DNA of 64,000 nucleotides from Dysgonomonas sp. 521 (GTDB lineage: Bacteria > Bacteroidota > Bacteroidia > Bacteroidales > Dysgonomonadaceae). The notes beneath the pieces are model-generated. The model saw only the letters and a program-made list of their open reading frames with translations. It did not search any database and was not told the origin of the DNA. Positions 53,108 through 63,732 of this stretch are shown piece by piece (the stretch's first letter is position 1; each line of letters opens with the position of its first letter). The stretch lies in contig NZ_QVMO01000002.1 of assembly GCF_010501055.1 (NCBI RefSeq), positions 62,001 to 126,000 on the forward strand. The letters are read 5' to 3'. The translations under genes were made by a program, and so were the position numbers.

Positions 53108-53177
53108 ACGTGGGCTCCAACATTATTCGCATCTGGGGCACTGGTATGCCTTGTGTACAAATAAGTTAGGCCCACGT
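53108..53177. other. Structured leader-like element
   Basis: ACGTGGGC (53108-53115) pairs perfectly with GCCCACGT (53170-53177), and AAC (53119-53121) with GTT (53165-53167). Inside are GGCA-ctggta-TGCC and TTGTGTACAA. This 70-base fold lies in a 277-bp gap before the DUF1896 gene. Could be a structured RNA, oriT-like site or operator. The rest of the gap is AT-rich without features. Confidence 0.4.
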
Positions 53178-53370
53178 CATAACGTGAGCAGTAAACTTAT
53201 TAATCTTGTACACATTTAAAAATTACCAGTTTTCAGATGCAAGAATTAATAGCTACCACTAATAATATTTTAGACTCTTATGTTTATAAAAACTTCTATA
53301 AATTCAATTTCAACATCACAAAAATAGAAAAATATTTTATAAGTTTGTCGAACCACTAAAATCCAACAAA

Positions 53371-53808
53371 ATGAAAAAGAATCAAAACAATGAACTGTCC
53401 TACTATGGACTATCTTTACTTTCTTATCTCAAAGAAAGTCATCCCCAATTAGTTTCGGATACAGATTTTGTCCGGTTGCGTGCGGATGCTGCCGCAGAAG
53501 CTTATTCCAATGCCATCAAAGAAGGGGAAACCCATTTGGTTGCGGAAGAACTGGCTAATCATGTGTTATTTAAAGATTTGCTTTTTTCAAAGTATGATAC
53601 CCTGGTTAATGTTTTGTGGAATGAATTTTCGGATATCATACCGCAAAATAAAGCAAAAGAATTTGCAGAGCGTATTCTACCGGAAAGTGATAGTGTATTT
53701 TCCAAATACATCCTGTCCGATGAATTTGAGTCATCAAAAGAATATGATAAACTCTATACCGAACTAACCGGATTCATCAGCTTATGGCTGGAGGAGAATG
53801 AGCTTTAG
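53371..53808 (+). CDS. DUF1896 protein
   Basis: 145 residues. Family pattern: [20 protein letters not shown], then [16 protein letters not shown] and [16 protein letters not shown]. Almost always found directly before the giant methylase-helicase on Bacteroides integrative elements; the two genes overlap by 11 bp here. Function unknown. Confidence 0.85.
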   Translation: MKKNQNNELSYYGLSLLSYLKESHPQLVSDTDFVRLRADAAAEAYSNAIKEGETHLVAEELANHVLFKDLLFSKYDTLVNVLWNEFSDIIPQNKAKEFAERILPESDSVFSKYILSDEFESSKEYDKLYTELTGFISLWLEENEL

Positions 53809-56800
53809 TAAAAAGGCTCATTTAAAAGCAAATATCGAAGCAATACAATTAATATTCCTCCTTGATAAAGAAGATCGGAAACCAACAAAAGAAGAACAAT
53901 CTATTTTGAAGCAATATGCAGGATTTGGAGGGCTTAAATGTGTCCTCAATCCTGCTAACTCTTTGACTGATACTGCTCATTGGGCGAAATCAGAACTAGA
54001 GCTTTTTCCTTTGGTCGCCGAATTGCACCGTACAATTAGAAATAATACGGAAAATGAGAGCGAGTATAAACGCTATTTCGGAAGTATAAAAAATTCTGTT
54101 CTAACAGCCTTTTATACGCCTCCGGAAGTTGTTAATGTTATTGCAGAGACTATGCATGATTGCGGCATCATGCCTTCCCGTATACTGGACCCGTCAGCGG
54201 GTACGGGAGAATTTGCCAATGCCTTTCTTCAGATTGCCGACAAAAAGAATGAAATGATCTCTTTCGAAAAAGATTTACTGACCGGGAAAATATTAAAATA
54301 CCTATCTCCGGATGATAAAGTAAAAATCGAAGGTTTTGAAACCATTGAAAGCAGGTATAATAACTATTTTGATGTTGTTTCTTCCAATATTCCATTCGGG
54401 GATATTAGTGTTTTCGATGCTGCTTTTATGAAAAAGGATGCTTTACATCGTGATTCTACTAAGGCTATACACAATTATTTCTTTGTAAAAGGAGTAGAAT
54501 CATTGCGGGAAGGCGGTATTATGGCATTTATTACCTCTCAGGGAGTAATGAATTCCCCGAATAACGAACCTGTACGTCAATGGCTGATGGAAAATACAAA
54601 TCTGGTATCAGCGATCCGTTTGCCTAATAACCTTTTTACCGATTACGCAGGAACGGAAGTTGGCAGCGATTTGATTGTATTACAGAAGAATACAGTAAAA
54701 GAAAAATTGAATTTCGGAGAAGATCTGTTTATCCAAAGTTCCCAATCAGAAGAGACTGGCATCTACAATAGCGATTATTTCTACAATCACGGCCGGGTGG
54801 TACAGAACAAATCGTCTATTGGTACTGACCCTTACGGTAAACCTGCACAGGTATTCTTGTATGAAGGTGGTATTGATAAGATGGCTGATTATATGAGGCA
54901 GATGTTGAAAAGCGATTTGGAATCTAACTTCAATCTGGACCTATATAATCAGCATTCCACCATTCAAAAACAAGAAAAGTCACAAGTCAATATTTCTCAG
55001 CCTATCCAACAAGAATCGTCAGATCGACAGAATCAAATGCCAGAGGTAAAAGAGAAGACAAGCTATCAGGCATTAGAAGTCAATGTTTCTGAACCTGTAA
55101 TGAGTTTATACGACTTGTTCGGTTTTACACAGGAAGAACGGACACAAATAAAGCCCGTTCGGGGAAAGAAAAAAGAAACGGTTCCGAAAGGTAAGCCTGT
55201 ACAATTAAGTATGTTCTCTCAAGACAGCCCCCTAAATCCCCCAGGGGGAGGCAAGGAGGGGCTTTATCCCATTGAAGATGCCCGACTGGCCGAACAAAAA
55301 GAAAAGCTTCGGGAAGAGCAACGACAGGAGGAACGCAGAAAAGCATTCGAGCCACGCCCCTATTCAGGCGAACTCAAAGAATTTCTCAAAAGAGGCTCAT
55401 TAGCCGAAGATAACGGACAAGTCGGTTTTCTGAAAGAACGTTACCGGGATGAAGCCGAGTTTCAGGCCTTGGATATATCTTTTGAACAGCGTTCTAAAAT
55501 CAGCAGATATATTGAGATTCGGGATACCTACCATATGCTATACAATTACGAAGCCAAACATCTGACTGAACACGCATCACTTCGAGGAAACCTGAATATT
55601 TGTTACGACAACTTTGTCCGTAGATACGGCAACCTCAATGACAAGAAAAATCTTGATGTAATAAAAATGGATGCCGGAGGTCGGGAGATACTCTCTCTGG
55701 AAAGAAGTGTGGACGGCAACCTGCAAAAAGCAGATATTTTCTCCATGCCTGTGGCGTTCAATCCCAATGAAATCTCTGTCGTCGGTACTTCCGATGAAGC
55801 CTTAATAGCCTCTTTAAATAAGTATGGCGAAGTCCGGCTGGAGTATATGCAGTCCTTAATGGATGATAAGGACCGGAACGAAATCATATCCGAATTGCAG
55901 GGACGTATCTACTTCAATCCATTAATTCAGAATTACGAAGTCAAAGACCGCTTTATTGCAGGTAATGTAGTAGAAAAAGCCGAAGCCATCGAACGCTATT
56001 TGCAAAACCACCCTGATGATATACCCTCACAAGTATCTTTAAAATCTTTGCAGGAAGCCACTCCGCAACCTATCCGATATGAAGAGTTGGATTTCAATTT
56101 CGGAGAAAGGTGGATTGGTACGCCTGTGTATGAGGATTATATAACGAAACTTTTTGAAACAGATGTAAAGATAGACTATTATGCTTCCCGTGATGACTTT
56201 ACTGTCAAAGCGGATAAAAGCAATATGATTATCAATGAGAAGTTTGCTGTACAAGGCGAAAGTAAGCTATATACAGGTATTCATCTTCTCAAACACGCGC
56301 TTCTCAATACAACTCCCAATATTACCAAAACTATAGAAGTATTGGATGATGAAGGGAAAAAGAAGGATGTAAAAGTACCTGACGGACAAGCCATACAAAT
56401 GGCGAATACCAAAATTGATGAAATCCGTAATGGCTTTTCCGATTGGTTGGACGGACAATCACCTGAGTTTAAAGAAAAACTGGCAGAAAAATATAACCGC
56501 AAGTTCAACTGTTTCGTCCGTCCTCAGTATGACGGTTCACACCAGACCTTTCCCGGACTGGATTTGAGGGGCTTGGGTATTCCCGATTTATACCAATCCC
56601 AAAAAGATTGTATCTGGATGCTCAAACAGAATGGCGGGGGCATTGGAGATCATGAGGTGGGGGCAGGTAAGACGCTGATAATGTGTTGTGCTGCTTATGA
56701 AATGAAGCGATTGGGACAAGCCAATAAACCGATGATTATCGGACTCAAAGCCAATGTACATGAAATTGCAGCCACATTTAAAACAGCCTATCCCAATGCG

Positions 56801-59203
56801 AAGATACTATATCCCGGCAAAGAAGACTTTACACCACAGAAAAGAACAAAGATTTTCAATGAGATAAAGAACAATAGCTGGGATGCCGTTATTCTAACTC
56901 ATGACCAGTTTGGTAAGATACCTCAATCCCCCGAAATGCAGCAACAGATATTTCAGGCGGAACTTGATTCAGTGGAAGAGAACCTCAATGTACTGCGTAG
57001 TCAGGGCAAGGAAATATCCAAAATGATGCTGAAAGGTTTGGAAATACGCAAGAACAATCTTGAAGTAAAACTTAGTAATCTGGCAGATACTATTAAAAAT
57101 AGAACTGATGATGTAGTAGACTTTAAGATGATGGGTATAGACCATTTGTTTGTAGACGAGAGTCATCAGTTTAAGAACCTTGCCTTTACCACTCGACACG
57201 ATCGTGTGGCAGGCTTAGGAAATCCTGAAGGAAGCCAACGGGCTATGAATATGCTGTTTGCTATTCGTACCATACAGGAAAGACGGGATAAAGATTTAGG
57301 TGCAACATTTCTATCAGGGACAACTATCAGTAATTCATTAACGGAGCTATATCTTTTATTCAAATACCTGCGTCCAAAGGAACTGGAAAAGCAGGGCATC
57401 AATTCTTTTGATGCCTGGGCGGCTGTCTTTGCAAAAAAAACTGCCGATTACGAATTTTCAGTTACCAACCAGATTGTGATGAAAGAACGCTTCCGCTATT
57501 TTATCAAAGTACCGGAACTGGCGTCTTTCTATTCAGAGATAACTGATTTTCGTACAGCTAAGGACATAGGAATAGACAGACCGGAAAAGAATGAGATACT
57601 CTATAATATTCCTCCGACACCACAACAACAAATCTTTATAGAAAAACTGATGCGATTTGCTGAAACCGGAGATGCGACCATATTGGGCAGACAGCCCTTA
57701 TCCCCAAGTGAAGAAAAAGCCAAGATGTTGATAGCAACGGACTATGCACGGAAGATGTCGCTCGATATGCGGATGATAGATCAGGCATACGGTGATCATG
57801 TGGATAATAAAGCATCGCACTGTGCCGCTAAGATAGCCGAATACTACAATAAATACGACTTTCAAAAAGGGACACAGTTTGTTTTCTCTGATTTGGGAAC
57901 ATACAAACCGAACGAGTGGAATCCATACTCGGAGATAAAGAGAAAATTAATAGAAGATCATAAAATCCCTGCCCATGAGATACGCTTTATACAGGAAGCC
58001 AAGACGGATAATGCACGAAAAGCTATGATAGAAGCTATGAATGCAGGGCGAATACGCGTATTGTTCGGTTCCACAAGTATGTTGGGGACAGGCGTAAATG
58101 CCCAGAGGAGAGCCGTCTGCATCCATCATTTGGATACACCCTGGCGGCCCTCAGACCTGTCACAACGGGATGGTCGGGCAATTCGTAAAGGTAATGAAAT
58201 AGCTAAACTGTATGCCGATAATAAAGTGGATGTATTGATTTATGCAGTAGAAAAATCATTGGACAGTTACAAATTTAATCTGCTCCAAAACAAACAGTTG
58301 TTTATCAATCAGCTAAAGACAAACAATATGGCTACCCGTACCATTGATGAAGGAAGCCTGGATGAAGGTTCAGGCATGAACTTTTCGGAGTATGTAGCTA
58401 TACTATCAGGTAATACCGACTTGTTGGAGAAAGCCAAACTGGAAAAGAAGATAGCTTCTTTGGAAAGCGAACGGCAGGCTTTTAACCGGAGTAAGTCTTC
58501 TGCTATTTATAAATTTGAAGATATTACCCGTACTGTAGATAGTAACGGTGAGATGGTTGCCAGAATGACGAAAGACCTGCAACATTTTAATGATAAGGTA
58601 CAGGTGGATAAGGAAGGTAATAAACTCAATCCGATAAAACTGGATAATCTGGGCACCAATGACCCGAAAGTAATAGGTGATAAACTCAATCAGCTTGCCA
58701 ATAATGCTCGCACTAATGGTGAATACTTCAAAATCGGGGAACTATATGGTTTTAAAATCCTTGTCAAAACGGAAGAAAGCCAGAAGGAAGGTTCGATGTT
58801 TAAAGACAACCGCTTCTTTATCGAGGGAGAGGGTAGTATCAAATATTCTTACAATAACGGACATATTGCAACCGATCCGATACTGGCATCGACCAACTTC
58901 CTGAAAGCATTGGATAGAATACCTGTCTTAATTGAGAAATACCAATCGGATAATCAAAAGCTGGAAAAGGATTTGCCTATATTGAAAGAAGTAATGACAA
59001 CTACTTTTAAGAAAGAGCCTGAATTAAAGGAACTCAAATCGCAGTTGGATTCACTGAACAGGCAGATTAATTTGACATTATCTTCTAAGGACAAAAATAT
59101 GGAGCCGGAGAATAGTTCATCTCAAGCTGTTGGAAATAAGCAAAATGTTGATTCTGTTTCAGCAAAAAACCAATCTCAGATAAATAAGGGATTTCGTATT
59201 TAA
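53798..59203 (+). CDS. Giant N6-DNA-methylase / SNF2-like helicase fusion protein
   Basis: 1801 residues. N-terminal methylase: SAM motif [15 protein letters not shown] (~129-143) and catalytic-type SSNIPFGD (~195-202, an NPPF variant with Ile). Middle linker region rich in charged residues (~470-530). SF2 helicase: [13 protein letters not shown] (~948), [10 protein letters not shown] (~1119), and [13 protein letters not shown] with [14 protein letters not shown] (~1421-1465). C-terminal coiled-coil-like tail. Common on Bacteroidales ICEs; may protect or remodel transferred DNA. A palindromic repeat is inserted in frame at 55226-55264. Confidence 0.88.
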   Translation: MSFSKKAHLKANIEAIQLIFLLDKEDRKPTKEEQSILKQYAGFGGLKCVLNPANSLTDTAHWAKSELELFPLVAELHRTIRNNTENESEYKRYFGSIKNSVLTAFYTPPEVVNVIAETMHDCGIMPSRILDPSAGTGEFANAFLQIADKKNEMISFEKDLLTGKILKYLSPDDKVKIEGFETIESRYNNYFDVVSSNIPFGDISVFDAAFMKKDALHRDSTKAIHNYFFVKGVESLREGGIMAFITSQGVMNSPNNEPVRQWLMENTNLVSAIRLPNNLFTDYAGTEVGSDLIVLQKNTVKEKLNFGEDLFIQSSQSEETGIYNSDYFYNHGRVVQNKSSIGTDPYGKPAQVFLYEGGIDKMADYMRQMLKSDLESNFNLDLYNQHSTIQKQEKSQVNISQPIQQESSDRQNQMPEVKEKTSYQALEVNVSEPVMSLYDLFGFTQEERTQIKPVRGKKKETVPKGKPVQLSMFSQDSPLNPPGGGKEGLYPIEDARLAEQKEKLREEQRQEERRKAFEPRPYSGELKEFLKRGSLAEDNGQVGFLKERYRDEAEFQALDISFEQRSKISRYIEIRDTYHMLYNYEAKHLTEHASLRGNLNICYDNFVRRYGNLNDKKNLDVIKMDAGGREILSLERSVDGNLQKADIFSMPVAFNPNEISVVGTSDEALIASLNKYGEVRLEYMQSLMDDKDRNEIISELQGRIYFNPLIQNYEVKDRFIAGNVVEKAEAIERYLQNHPDDIPSQVSLKSLQEATPQPIRYEELDFNFGERWIGTPVYEDYITKLFETDVKIDYYASRDDFTVKADKSNMIINEKFAVQGESKLYTGIHLLKHALLNTTPNITKTIEVLDDEGKKKDVKVPDGQAIQMANTKIDEIRNGFSDWLDGQSPEFKEKLAEKYNRKFNCFVRPQYDGSHQTFPGLDLRGLGIPDLYQSQKDCIWMLKQNGGGIGDHEVGAGKTLIMCCAAYEMKRLGQANKPMIIGLKANVHEIAATFKTAYPNAKILYPGKEDFTPQKRTKIFNEIKNNSWDAVILTHDQFGKIPQSPEMQQQIFQAELDSVEENLNVLRSQGKEISKMMLKGLEIRKNNLEVKLSNLADTIKNRTDDVVDFKMMGIDHLFVDESHQFKNLAFTTRHDRVAGLGNPEGSQRAMNMLFAIRTIQERRDKDLGATFLSGTTISNSLTELYLLFKYLRPKELEKQGINSFDAWAAVFAKKTADYEFSVTNQIVMKERFRYFIKVPELASFYSEITDFRTAKDIGIDRPEKNEILYNIPPTPQQQIFIEKLMRFAETGDATILGRQPLSPSEEKAKMLIATDYARKMSLDMRMIDQAYGDHVDNKASHCAAKIAEYYNKYDFQKGTQFVFSDLGTYKPNEWNPYSEIKRKLIEDHKIPAHEIRFIQEAKTDNARKAMIEAMNAGRIRVLFGSTSMLGTGVNAQRRAVCIHHLDTPWRPSDLSQRDGRAIRKGNEIAKLYADNKVDVLIYAVEKSLDSYKFNLLQNKQLFINQLKTNNMATRTIDEGSLDEGSGMNFSEYVAILSGNTDLLEKAKLEKKIASLESERQAFNRSKSSAIYKFEDITRTVDSNGEMVARMTKDLQHFNDKVQVDKEGNKLNPIKLDNLGTNDPKVIGDKLNQLANNARTNGEYFKIGELYGFKILVKTEESQKEGSMFKDNRFFIEGEGSIKYSYNNGHIATDPILASTNFLKALDRIPVLIEKYQSDNQKLEKDLPILKEVMTTTFKKEPELKELKSQLDSLNRQINLTLSSKDKNMEPENSSSQAVGNKQNVDSVSAKNQSQINKGFRI
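55226..55264. repeat. Palindromic repeat inserted in frame in a coding region
   Basis: AGCCCCCTAAATCCCCC followed by AGGGGGAGGCAAGGAGGGGCT folds as nested arms (AGCCCC/GGGGCT and TCCCCC/GGGGGA). It encodes the Pro/Gly-rich [13 protein letters not shown] in the linker between methylase and helicase. GC-rich and unlike its surroundings; it resembles dispersed REP-like palindromes of Bacteroidetes. Confidence 0.6.
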
Positions 59204-59232
59204 TTTTTAAATCAAAATTCATTAACATTTAT

Positions 59233-59259
59233 AGCACCCTAATAGAATGGGTGCTTTTT
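59233..59259 (+). terminator. Terminator of the DUF1896/methylase-helicase operon
   Basis: AGCACCC / GGGTGCT arms, nine-base loop, then TTTTT. 30 bp after the stop codon. Confidence 0.85.
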
Positions 59260-59598
59260 CTATATAAACACTCTTCCTTCATTCGGATTGATATTTATAT
59301 TCCCCCATATTGATCTGAAATCTTATTCTTCTTTCTTGTTATTTGTACAGTATAGCCTGTCTATTTTTGTTTCTTTATAACAAAATCAAATAGACCAATA
59401 TCCTGTATTGATACATTATGCGGCTATATGTCAGGCTCACAATCTGCCATATATCATATTGATTTAGTATAAGGGTTCTGTTATTGACTAAATTAAACCA
59501 AAGTGTAATCACAAACTTTACCGGTTGATAATTAACCAACTATGCTTCCTGTAAGCATCATAAACTACATATAAATTTAACAAATTAATTTACTAAAC
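59260..59598. other. Leader region of the AvrD-like operon
   Basis: AT-rich, no gene. TATTTTTG at 59362-59369 matches the -7 element, with TTTG (59342-59345) upstream at a short 16-base spacing. Nothing else recognised. Confidence 0.3.
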
Positions 59599-60606
59599 AT
59601 GAATACAACAATAATTGATAAAATTGTATTTGATTCTGCGGAATCATTTTTAGGATCCAATAAAAAAAGGTATTTCAGTTCAAGCTATAAGAAAATAAAA
59701 TATGAGTTTACTGATTTAGCAATATATAACAATTCGTTAGTGGGAAATCTTGATTTGGATTGGCCGGATACCTGGTCGGAAAAAAGCGGAGAGAAACGGA
59801 AGCCCCATATCGGTTCATTAGAATTGTATGTTATAGCTGCGCGAATGGTAGAATACCATTTGAATATAGTTGATAATCTCAGAGAAGATTGTATAGAACG
59901 GGTTTGGGTCAATAATTTTGTCACTAAGGTCAGCCAGGGTGCTATTGAAGAATGCAGCCAGCTAGCTTGCAAATGCACAAAATTATCGCAGAATGAAAAA
60001 AATGGCCGGATCGATTGCCTTTTTGAAATAAAAATCAGTAAGGCTATGGTCCGTCTGGCAATAAATTACGATTTATGCCGAGAAAGGGCTTGTATGTCGT
60101 CTTGTGTCGGTAAGCCGTGTATTTCTTTCAATAACATGCTAAAAGCAAGCAGCCCACAAATTCCCTCGTTCCACTCTATCGGCTATAAAGTTCCGGTACA
60201 TAAAATAACCAATGTAATGGTTGATAAAAAGGATTCGTTTATAGAAGCCGATATTGAATTACTGAATGGAGAACTGTCTCCCTCTTTCGGAGGATTAGGC
60301 CGTGCATATCAGCCATGTTTAACCTTCTGTGATATTATACTTACAACAGGGCAGTTGGCGCAGATACTCCTTTTCTCTTTAGATGATATAGACAGGGAAA
60401 AAGCAGGTAACCTTTGGATGCGTACAGCCGATTGTAAGTATTTCAAGCCGGTACCGGGAGAGACGAAAGTCCGTATCAGTGTCACTGATTCTACGATAAT
60501 GAAAACAGGCGGAGTTACTTACCGGGCTGCAACATTATTACTGGATTACAACAATGGGGATAGTTTGTCCGAATGCCGTTTCGCTTATCAATTAAATCAA
60601 GATTAA
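59599..60606 (+). CDS. AvrD-like protein (syringolide-type biosynthesis family)
   Basis: 335 residues. Start SAESFLGSNKKRYFSSSYKK and the conserved block AYQPCLTFCDIILTTGQLAQ followed by NLWMRTADCKYF resemble AvrD of Pseudomonas syringae (PF05655), which directs synthesis of C-glycosyl lipid elicitors (syringolides). Length fits. Three more genes follow with 2-25 bp gaps: two P-loop proteins and a flavoprotein, suggesting a small-molecule pathway. Contains a Cys-rich stretch (CRERACMSSCVGKPC) not typical of the family as I recall it. Confidence 0.65.
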   Translation: MNTTIIDKIVFDSAESFLGSNKKRYFSSSYKKIKYEFTDLAIYNNSLVGNLDLDWPDTWSEKSGEKRKPHIGSLELYVIAARMVEYHLNIVDNLREDCIERVWVNNFVTKVSQGAIEECSQLACKCTKLSQNEKNGRIDCLFEIKISKAMVRLAINYDLCRERACMSSCVGKPCISFNNMLKASSPQIPSFHSIGYKVPVHKITNVMVDKKDSFIEADIELLNGELSPSFGGLGRAYQPCLTFCDIILTTGQLAQILLFSLDDIDREKAGNLWMRTADCKYFKPVPGETKVRISVTDSTIMKTGGVTYRAATLLLDYNNGDSLSECRFAYQLNQD

Positions 60607-60608
60607 TT

Positions 60609-61325
60609 ATGAAAAATTTGAAAATAGCAATGTCCGGTACTTATTCAACCGGAAAAACAACAACATCGTATGCATTAAGTTTTTTAACAGGCATACCCAG
60701 AACTCATGCGCAAACAATGAGAGAAATATTGCCCGTTATTTTGCCGGGGAAAAGGTTGGAAGAATGTACTCCCACCGATTTGTACGAGTTGGGAATCCGG
60801 CGTTTCACAGAACGTGTCCGTTGCGAGGCTTCTCTTTCCGATGGTTTCATATCCGATGGCTCGGCTTTGCATGAGTGGGTGTATGGAAGAGCCAGGTTAA
60901 AGATTGGGCTTAACCCTTCGGAAAATGTTGTGAAACGTAATTTCAATAAGCTAAAACTTATTCCATACCTGATTCCAATGCTCGAATTTAACAAATACTA
61001 CGAAAGGATGGTTAAGATGCATACGGCGAATGCATATGATATTTTCATACATCTTCCTGTTGAATTCCCTATAGTAAAGGATGGACATCGCCCTGTAAAT
61101 GAAAGGTTCAGGACTTTATCCGACCAATTTCTGTTGGATATTATCACGGAGCTTAAAATTCCATACATAACGGCAGGGGGAACAGTTGAAGAGCGGTTGA
61201 GAAAGATAACAGAAGAACTTGATCTTCCTATCCAAATGCCAATGCAAGAGGCGATAGCTCTGGCAAAACAGGAGACCTTCAAGCGTAACTCGTTGGAAAT
61301 AGAGTATAGTAATAAATTAAAATAA
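60609..61325 (+). CDS. P-loop NTPase/kinase-like protein 1 (NadR/AAA_28-like)
   Basis: 238 residues from MKNLKIAMSGTYSTGKTTTS (60573 is open but overlaps avrD-like). Walker A GTYSTGKTT (~9-17), conserved SDGFISDGSALHEWVYGRAR, and YDIFIHLPVEFPIVKDGHRP. Like NadR-type or Ttd14-like kinases that phosphorylate small molecules. Paralogous to the next gene. Confidence 0.7.
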   Translation: MKNLKIAMSGTYSTGKTTTSYALSFLTGIPRTHAQTMREILPVILPGKRLEECTPTDLYELGIRRFTERVRCEASLSDGFISDGSALHEWVYGRARLKIGLNPSENVVKRNFNKLKLIPYLIPMLEFNKYYERMVKMHTANAYDIFIHLPVEFPIVKDGHRPVNERFRTLSDQFLLDIITELKIPYITAGGTVEERLRKITEELDLPIQMPMQEAIALAKQETFKRNSLEIEYSNKLK

Positions 61326-61333
61326 TAAAGATT

Positions 61334-62017
61334 ATGAAATCAAATTTGAAAATAGCATTAGTTGGTTCATATGGGAATGGGAAGACCATAACGACATTGT
61401 CGCTCTGTAAAATCTTGGGGTTGCCAAGGGCGCATGTGGAAAATATAGATTCTTTGTATCAGAGAATCTATGGATCTTATAAAAATCCGAAAGAATATTC
61501 CACAGCAGAACTATTGTCATTAGGGCTGGCCCGTTTCCATAGCCGTATAAAGGAAGAGAATCCAAAAGGTTTTATATCGGATGGTTCTGTGTTTAATGAA
61601 ATAGCATATGGCGAAGCCCGCTTTGAACTAAGCAGCCAAAGTGATAAAAGCTCCGTTAAAGATATTTTACATCGAAAAATATATCTGGATTACCGGAAAC
61701 GTTTGTATCGGACTATTACTGATTATGGGAAAACGGCATATGATAAGATCTTTTATCTCCGTATAACACCTGCATCCCCTACAGTTTCAGGTACTAATCT
61801 GAAATTTCAGGAATGTTTTGAGAAAAATGTATTTCAGATATTTCAGGATAATAATATCCGGTATAAAACATTGACTGGCAATATCGAATCATTCATCAGC
61901 GAAATATTGAAAGAACTCGATATCGTCTTGCTGGATAATCCGGAACTGAAACAAATTATAATAGAAACATCAAAAGAAAAACAAACATTAAAAGAAGATT
62001 TTCATTATGGAAAGTAA
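61334..62017 (+). CDS. P-loop NTPase/kinase-like protein 2
   Basis: 227 residues, a divergent paralogue of the previous gene: Walker A GSYGNGKTITT (~11), GFISDGSVFNEIAYGEARFE and YDKIFYLRITPASPTVSGTN. Same order of motifs. Duplicated kinases suggest two phosphorylation steps or a heteromer. Eight bases after its paralogue. Confidence 0.7.
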   Translation: MKSNLKIALVGSYGNGKTITTLSLCKILGLPRAHVENIDSLYQRIYGSYKNPKEYSTAELLSLGLARFHSRIKEENPKGFISDGSVFNEIAYGEARFELSSQSDKSSVKDILHRKIYLDYRKRLYRTITDYGKTAYDKIFYLRITPASPTVSGTNLKFQECFEKNVFQIFQDNNIRYKTLTGNIESFISEILKELDIVLLDNPELKQIIIETSKEKQTLKEDFHYGK

Positions 62018-62042
62018 GTCTAATCAAACAAATAAAAATAAT

Positions 62043-62714
62043 ATGAAGATAGTTGTAATTAACGGAAGTCCCCGGAAAAACGGGGCGACAGCCACTTTGT
62101 TAAAAACAATGGTGAAACATCTGGAAGAAAAAGGGAATGTTGATGTTCAATATATTAATATCATGGATTATTCATTACTGTCTTGCACCGGATGTATGAG
62201 TTGTTATCATAACGGAGTTTGCCATCTGAAAGACGGAGTGGAAGAGATAAACGGAATGATTGCCCAAGCTGATGGGCTGATTATTGGCTCGCCAACCTAC
62301 TCAAGCAGTATGCCGGGTAGCCTGAAAACATTCATAGACAGAGGGCACTTTGTTCTGGAACAAGCTTTGGTCGGCAAATACACATTTGCCCTGAATACTT
62401 ATGAGATTGCGGGAGGAGGAAATGTGATTTCTGGATTGAAAACTCTTTATCAATATTCCGGAGGAATATTATCAGGGAGCCATATCTGCAAATTACCATT
62501 TAACACCGATCCTCTATCCAAATCGGGAAAAGTATTATTGAAGAAAACAGATAAATTCTATAATTCAGTCAAATCAACGAAAGGGAAATCGCTGATAAAC
62601 AGAATTATTAATTTCATCGCTCTGTATATAATAATAAAACCGCAAGTGCTGAAACGTCCTAAACAGTATAAGGCTGTAATCGAACGTTGGAAAAAACTGG
62701 GAATTTGTAAATAA
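62043..62714 (+). CDS. Flavodoxin-like NAD(P)H-dependent FMN reductase
   Basis: 223 residues from MKIVVINGSPRKNGATATLL; 62007 is an alternative, overlapping the kinase. FMN phosphate loop GSPRKNGAT (~8-16), CTGCMSCYHNGVC cysteine motif (~46-58), GSPTYSSSMPGSLKTFIDRG (~83-102). Typical of flavodoxin-fold reductases with a Cys cluster. Last gene of the AvrD-like operon. Confidence 0.85.
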   Translation: MKIVVINGSPRKNGATATLLKTMVKHLEEKGNVDVQYINIMDYSLLSCTGCMSCYHNGVCHLKDGVEEINGMIAQADGLIIGSPTYSSSMPGSLKTFIDRGHFVLEQALVGKYTFALNTYEIAGGGNVISGLKTLYQYSGGILSGSHICKLPFNTDPLSKSGKVLLKKTDKFYNSVKSTKGKSLINRIINFIALYIIIKPQVLKRPKQYKAVIERWKKLGICK

Positions 62715-62724
62715 TTAAACTAAG

Positions 62725-62762
62725 AAGAGTGTGTGTCGGCTTAATTTGCGACACACACTCTT
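62725..62762. terminator. Bidirectional terminator
   Basis: Perfect 14-bp arms AAGAGTGTGTGTCG / CGACACACACTCTT with a ten-base loop, between the AvrD-like operon and the convergent barrel gene. Confidence 0.85.
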
Positions 62763-62788
62763 AACTTATCACTTTATAACGCGGCACA

Positions 62789-63454
62789 TTAAAACATATA
62801 ACCAAGAGTCAGTGAAAGAATCCTGTTCTCATAGTCCATTTCACCACCCATAATCGTTGCATTGCCTATATTCGTTAATCCCAGTTCATAAGACAAGCCT
62901 AAAGTATAATGTTTATACAGCTCAGCATTTACTTTGAAATTTAATCCGGCGTCAAATCGTTTCAAAATTTTATTGTCTCCGAATGTATTCGATTCCAAAT
63001 CAATAGGATTTTCGTTTACCATACCCTTTGCTTTGGTTTTGCCTCCAACACCATAAGCAAAATATGGGCCAACACCCGCACCTAATTTTAGATTATCTGC
63101 GATCTGCTGTTTATATGTGGCATAAAAAGGTATTTGCAGGACATGCTGAGTTAATTTTACAGAAGCGTTCTGTACGGCAAGCCCTCCCATATTGCCACCT
63201 CCTTCACTTTTTATACCTTTCATACTGTATATTAACCCGGACTGTAGGTAAATATGATTTGTTAACTCATATTCAATAGTTAACCCGACACGGGGAAGTA
63301 TTGGGCATTTTTTATCAAGAGGATCTGTTTCTTCTGTTGAATTAGAATAGTTAATTCCAGCCTCCAAGCCCCATGTAATTGTTTTGTTTTGAGCAACAAT
63401 TGGCATTAAACCAATTAGTAGTAATGTACACGTCAATGTTAATAGATGTTTCAT
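62789..63454 (-). CDS. Outer-membrane beta-barrel protein (porin-like)
   Basis: 221 residues from MKHLLTLTCTLLLIGLMPIV (signal peptide, cleavage near VAQ). Alternating beta strands, ending ENRILSLTLGYMF with the C-terminal aromatic residue of outer-membrane barrels. The open frame continues to 63637 but that part is not coding-like. Divergent from tssD. Function unknown. Confidence 0.8.
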   Translation of the reverse strand: MKHLLTLTCTLLLIGLMPIVAQNKTITWGLEAGINYSNSTEETDPLDKKCPILPRVGLTIEYELTNHIYLQSGLIYSMKGIKSEGGGNMGGLAVQNASVKLTQHVLQIPFYATYKQQIADNLKLGAGVGPYFAYGVGGKTKAKGMVNENPIDLESNTFGDNKILKRFDAGLNFKVNAELYKHYTLGLSYELGLTNIGNATIMGGEMDYENRILSLTLGYMF

Positions 63455-63562
63455 GTTCAAATGGATAAAATTTTTCACAAAAAAAGAATAAATGATTAAC
63501 ATTACCAAATTATTGTAAAATAAACCTTTATGAAAAATAATTAACATTTTTACAACTGACTG

Positions 63563-63593
63563 CTTGTACTGTATAAATATTTTGTTATATTTG
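63563..63593 (+). promoter_or_regulatory. Promoter of tssD
   Basis: CTTG (63563-63566), 19-base spacer, TATATTTG (63586-63593). Close to the Bacteroides -33/-7 consensus. Gives a leader of about 130 bases before the tssD ATG. Confidence 0.6.
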
Positions 63594-63732
63594 TGCCACA
63601 TGGTGACAGAATTGTGCCATGTTGAGGAGTAAACCAAGGAAACATATTTAACAAATAATACAAAACTAATATAATTTCAATTTTAACGCGGACACATCTG
63701 TCTGTATTTACTAACAATTTAAATTTATTCTT

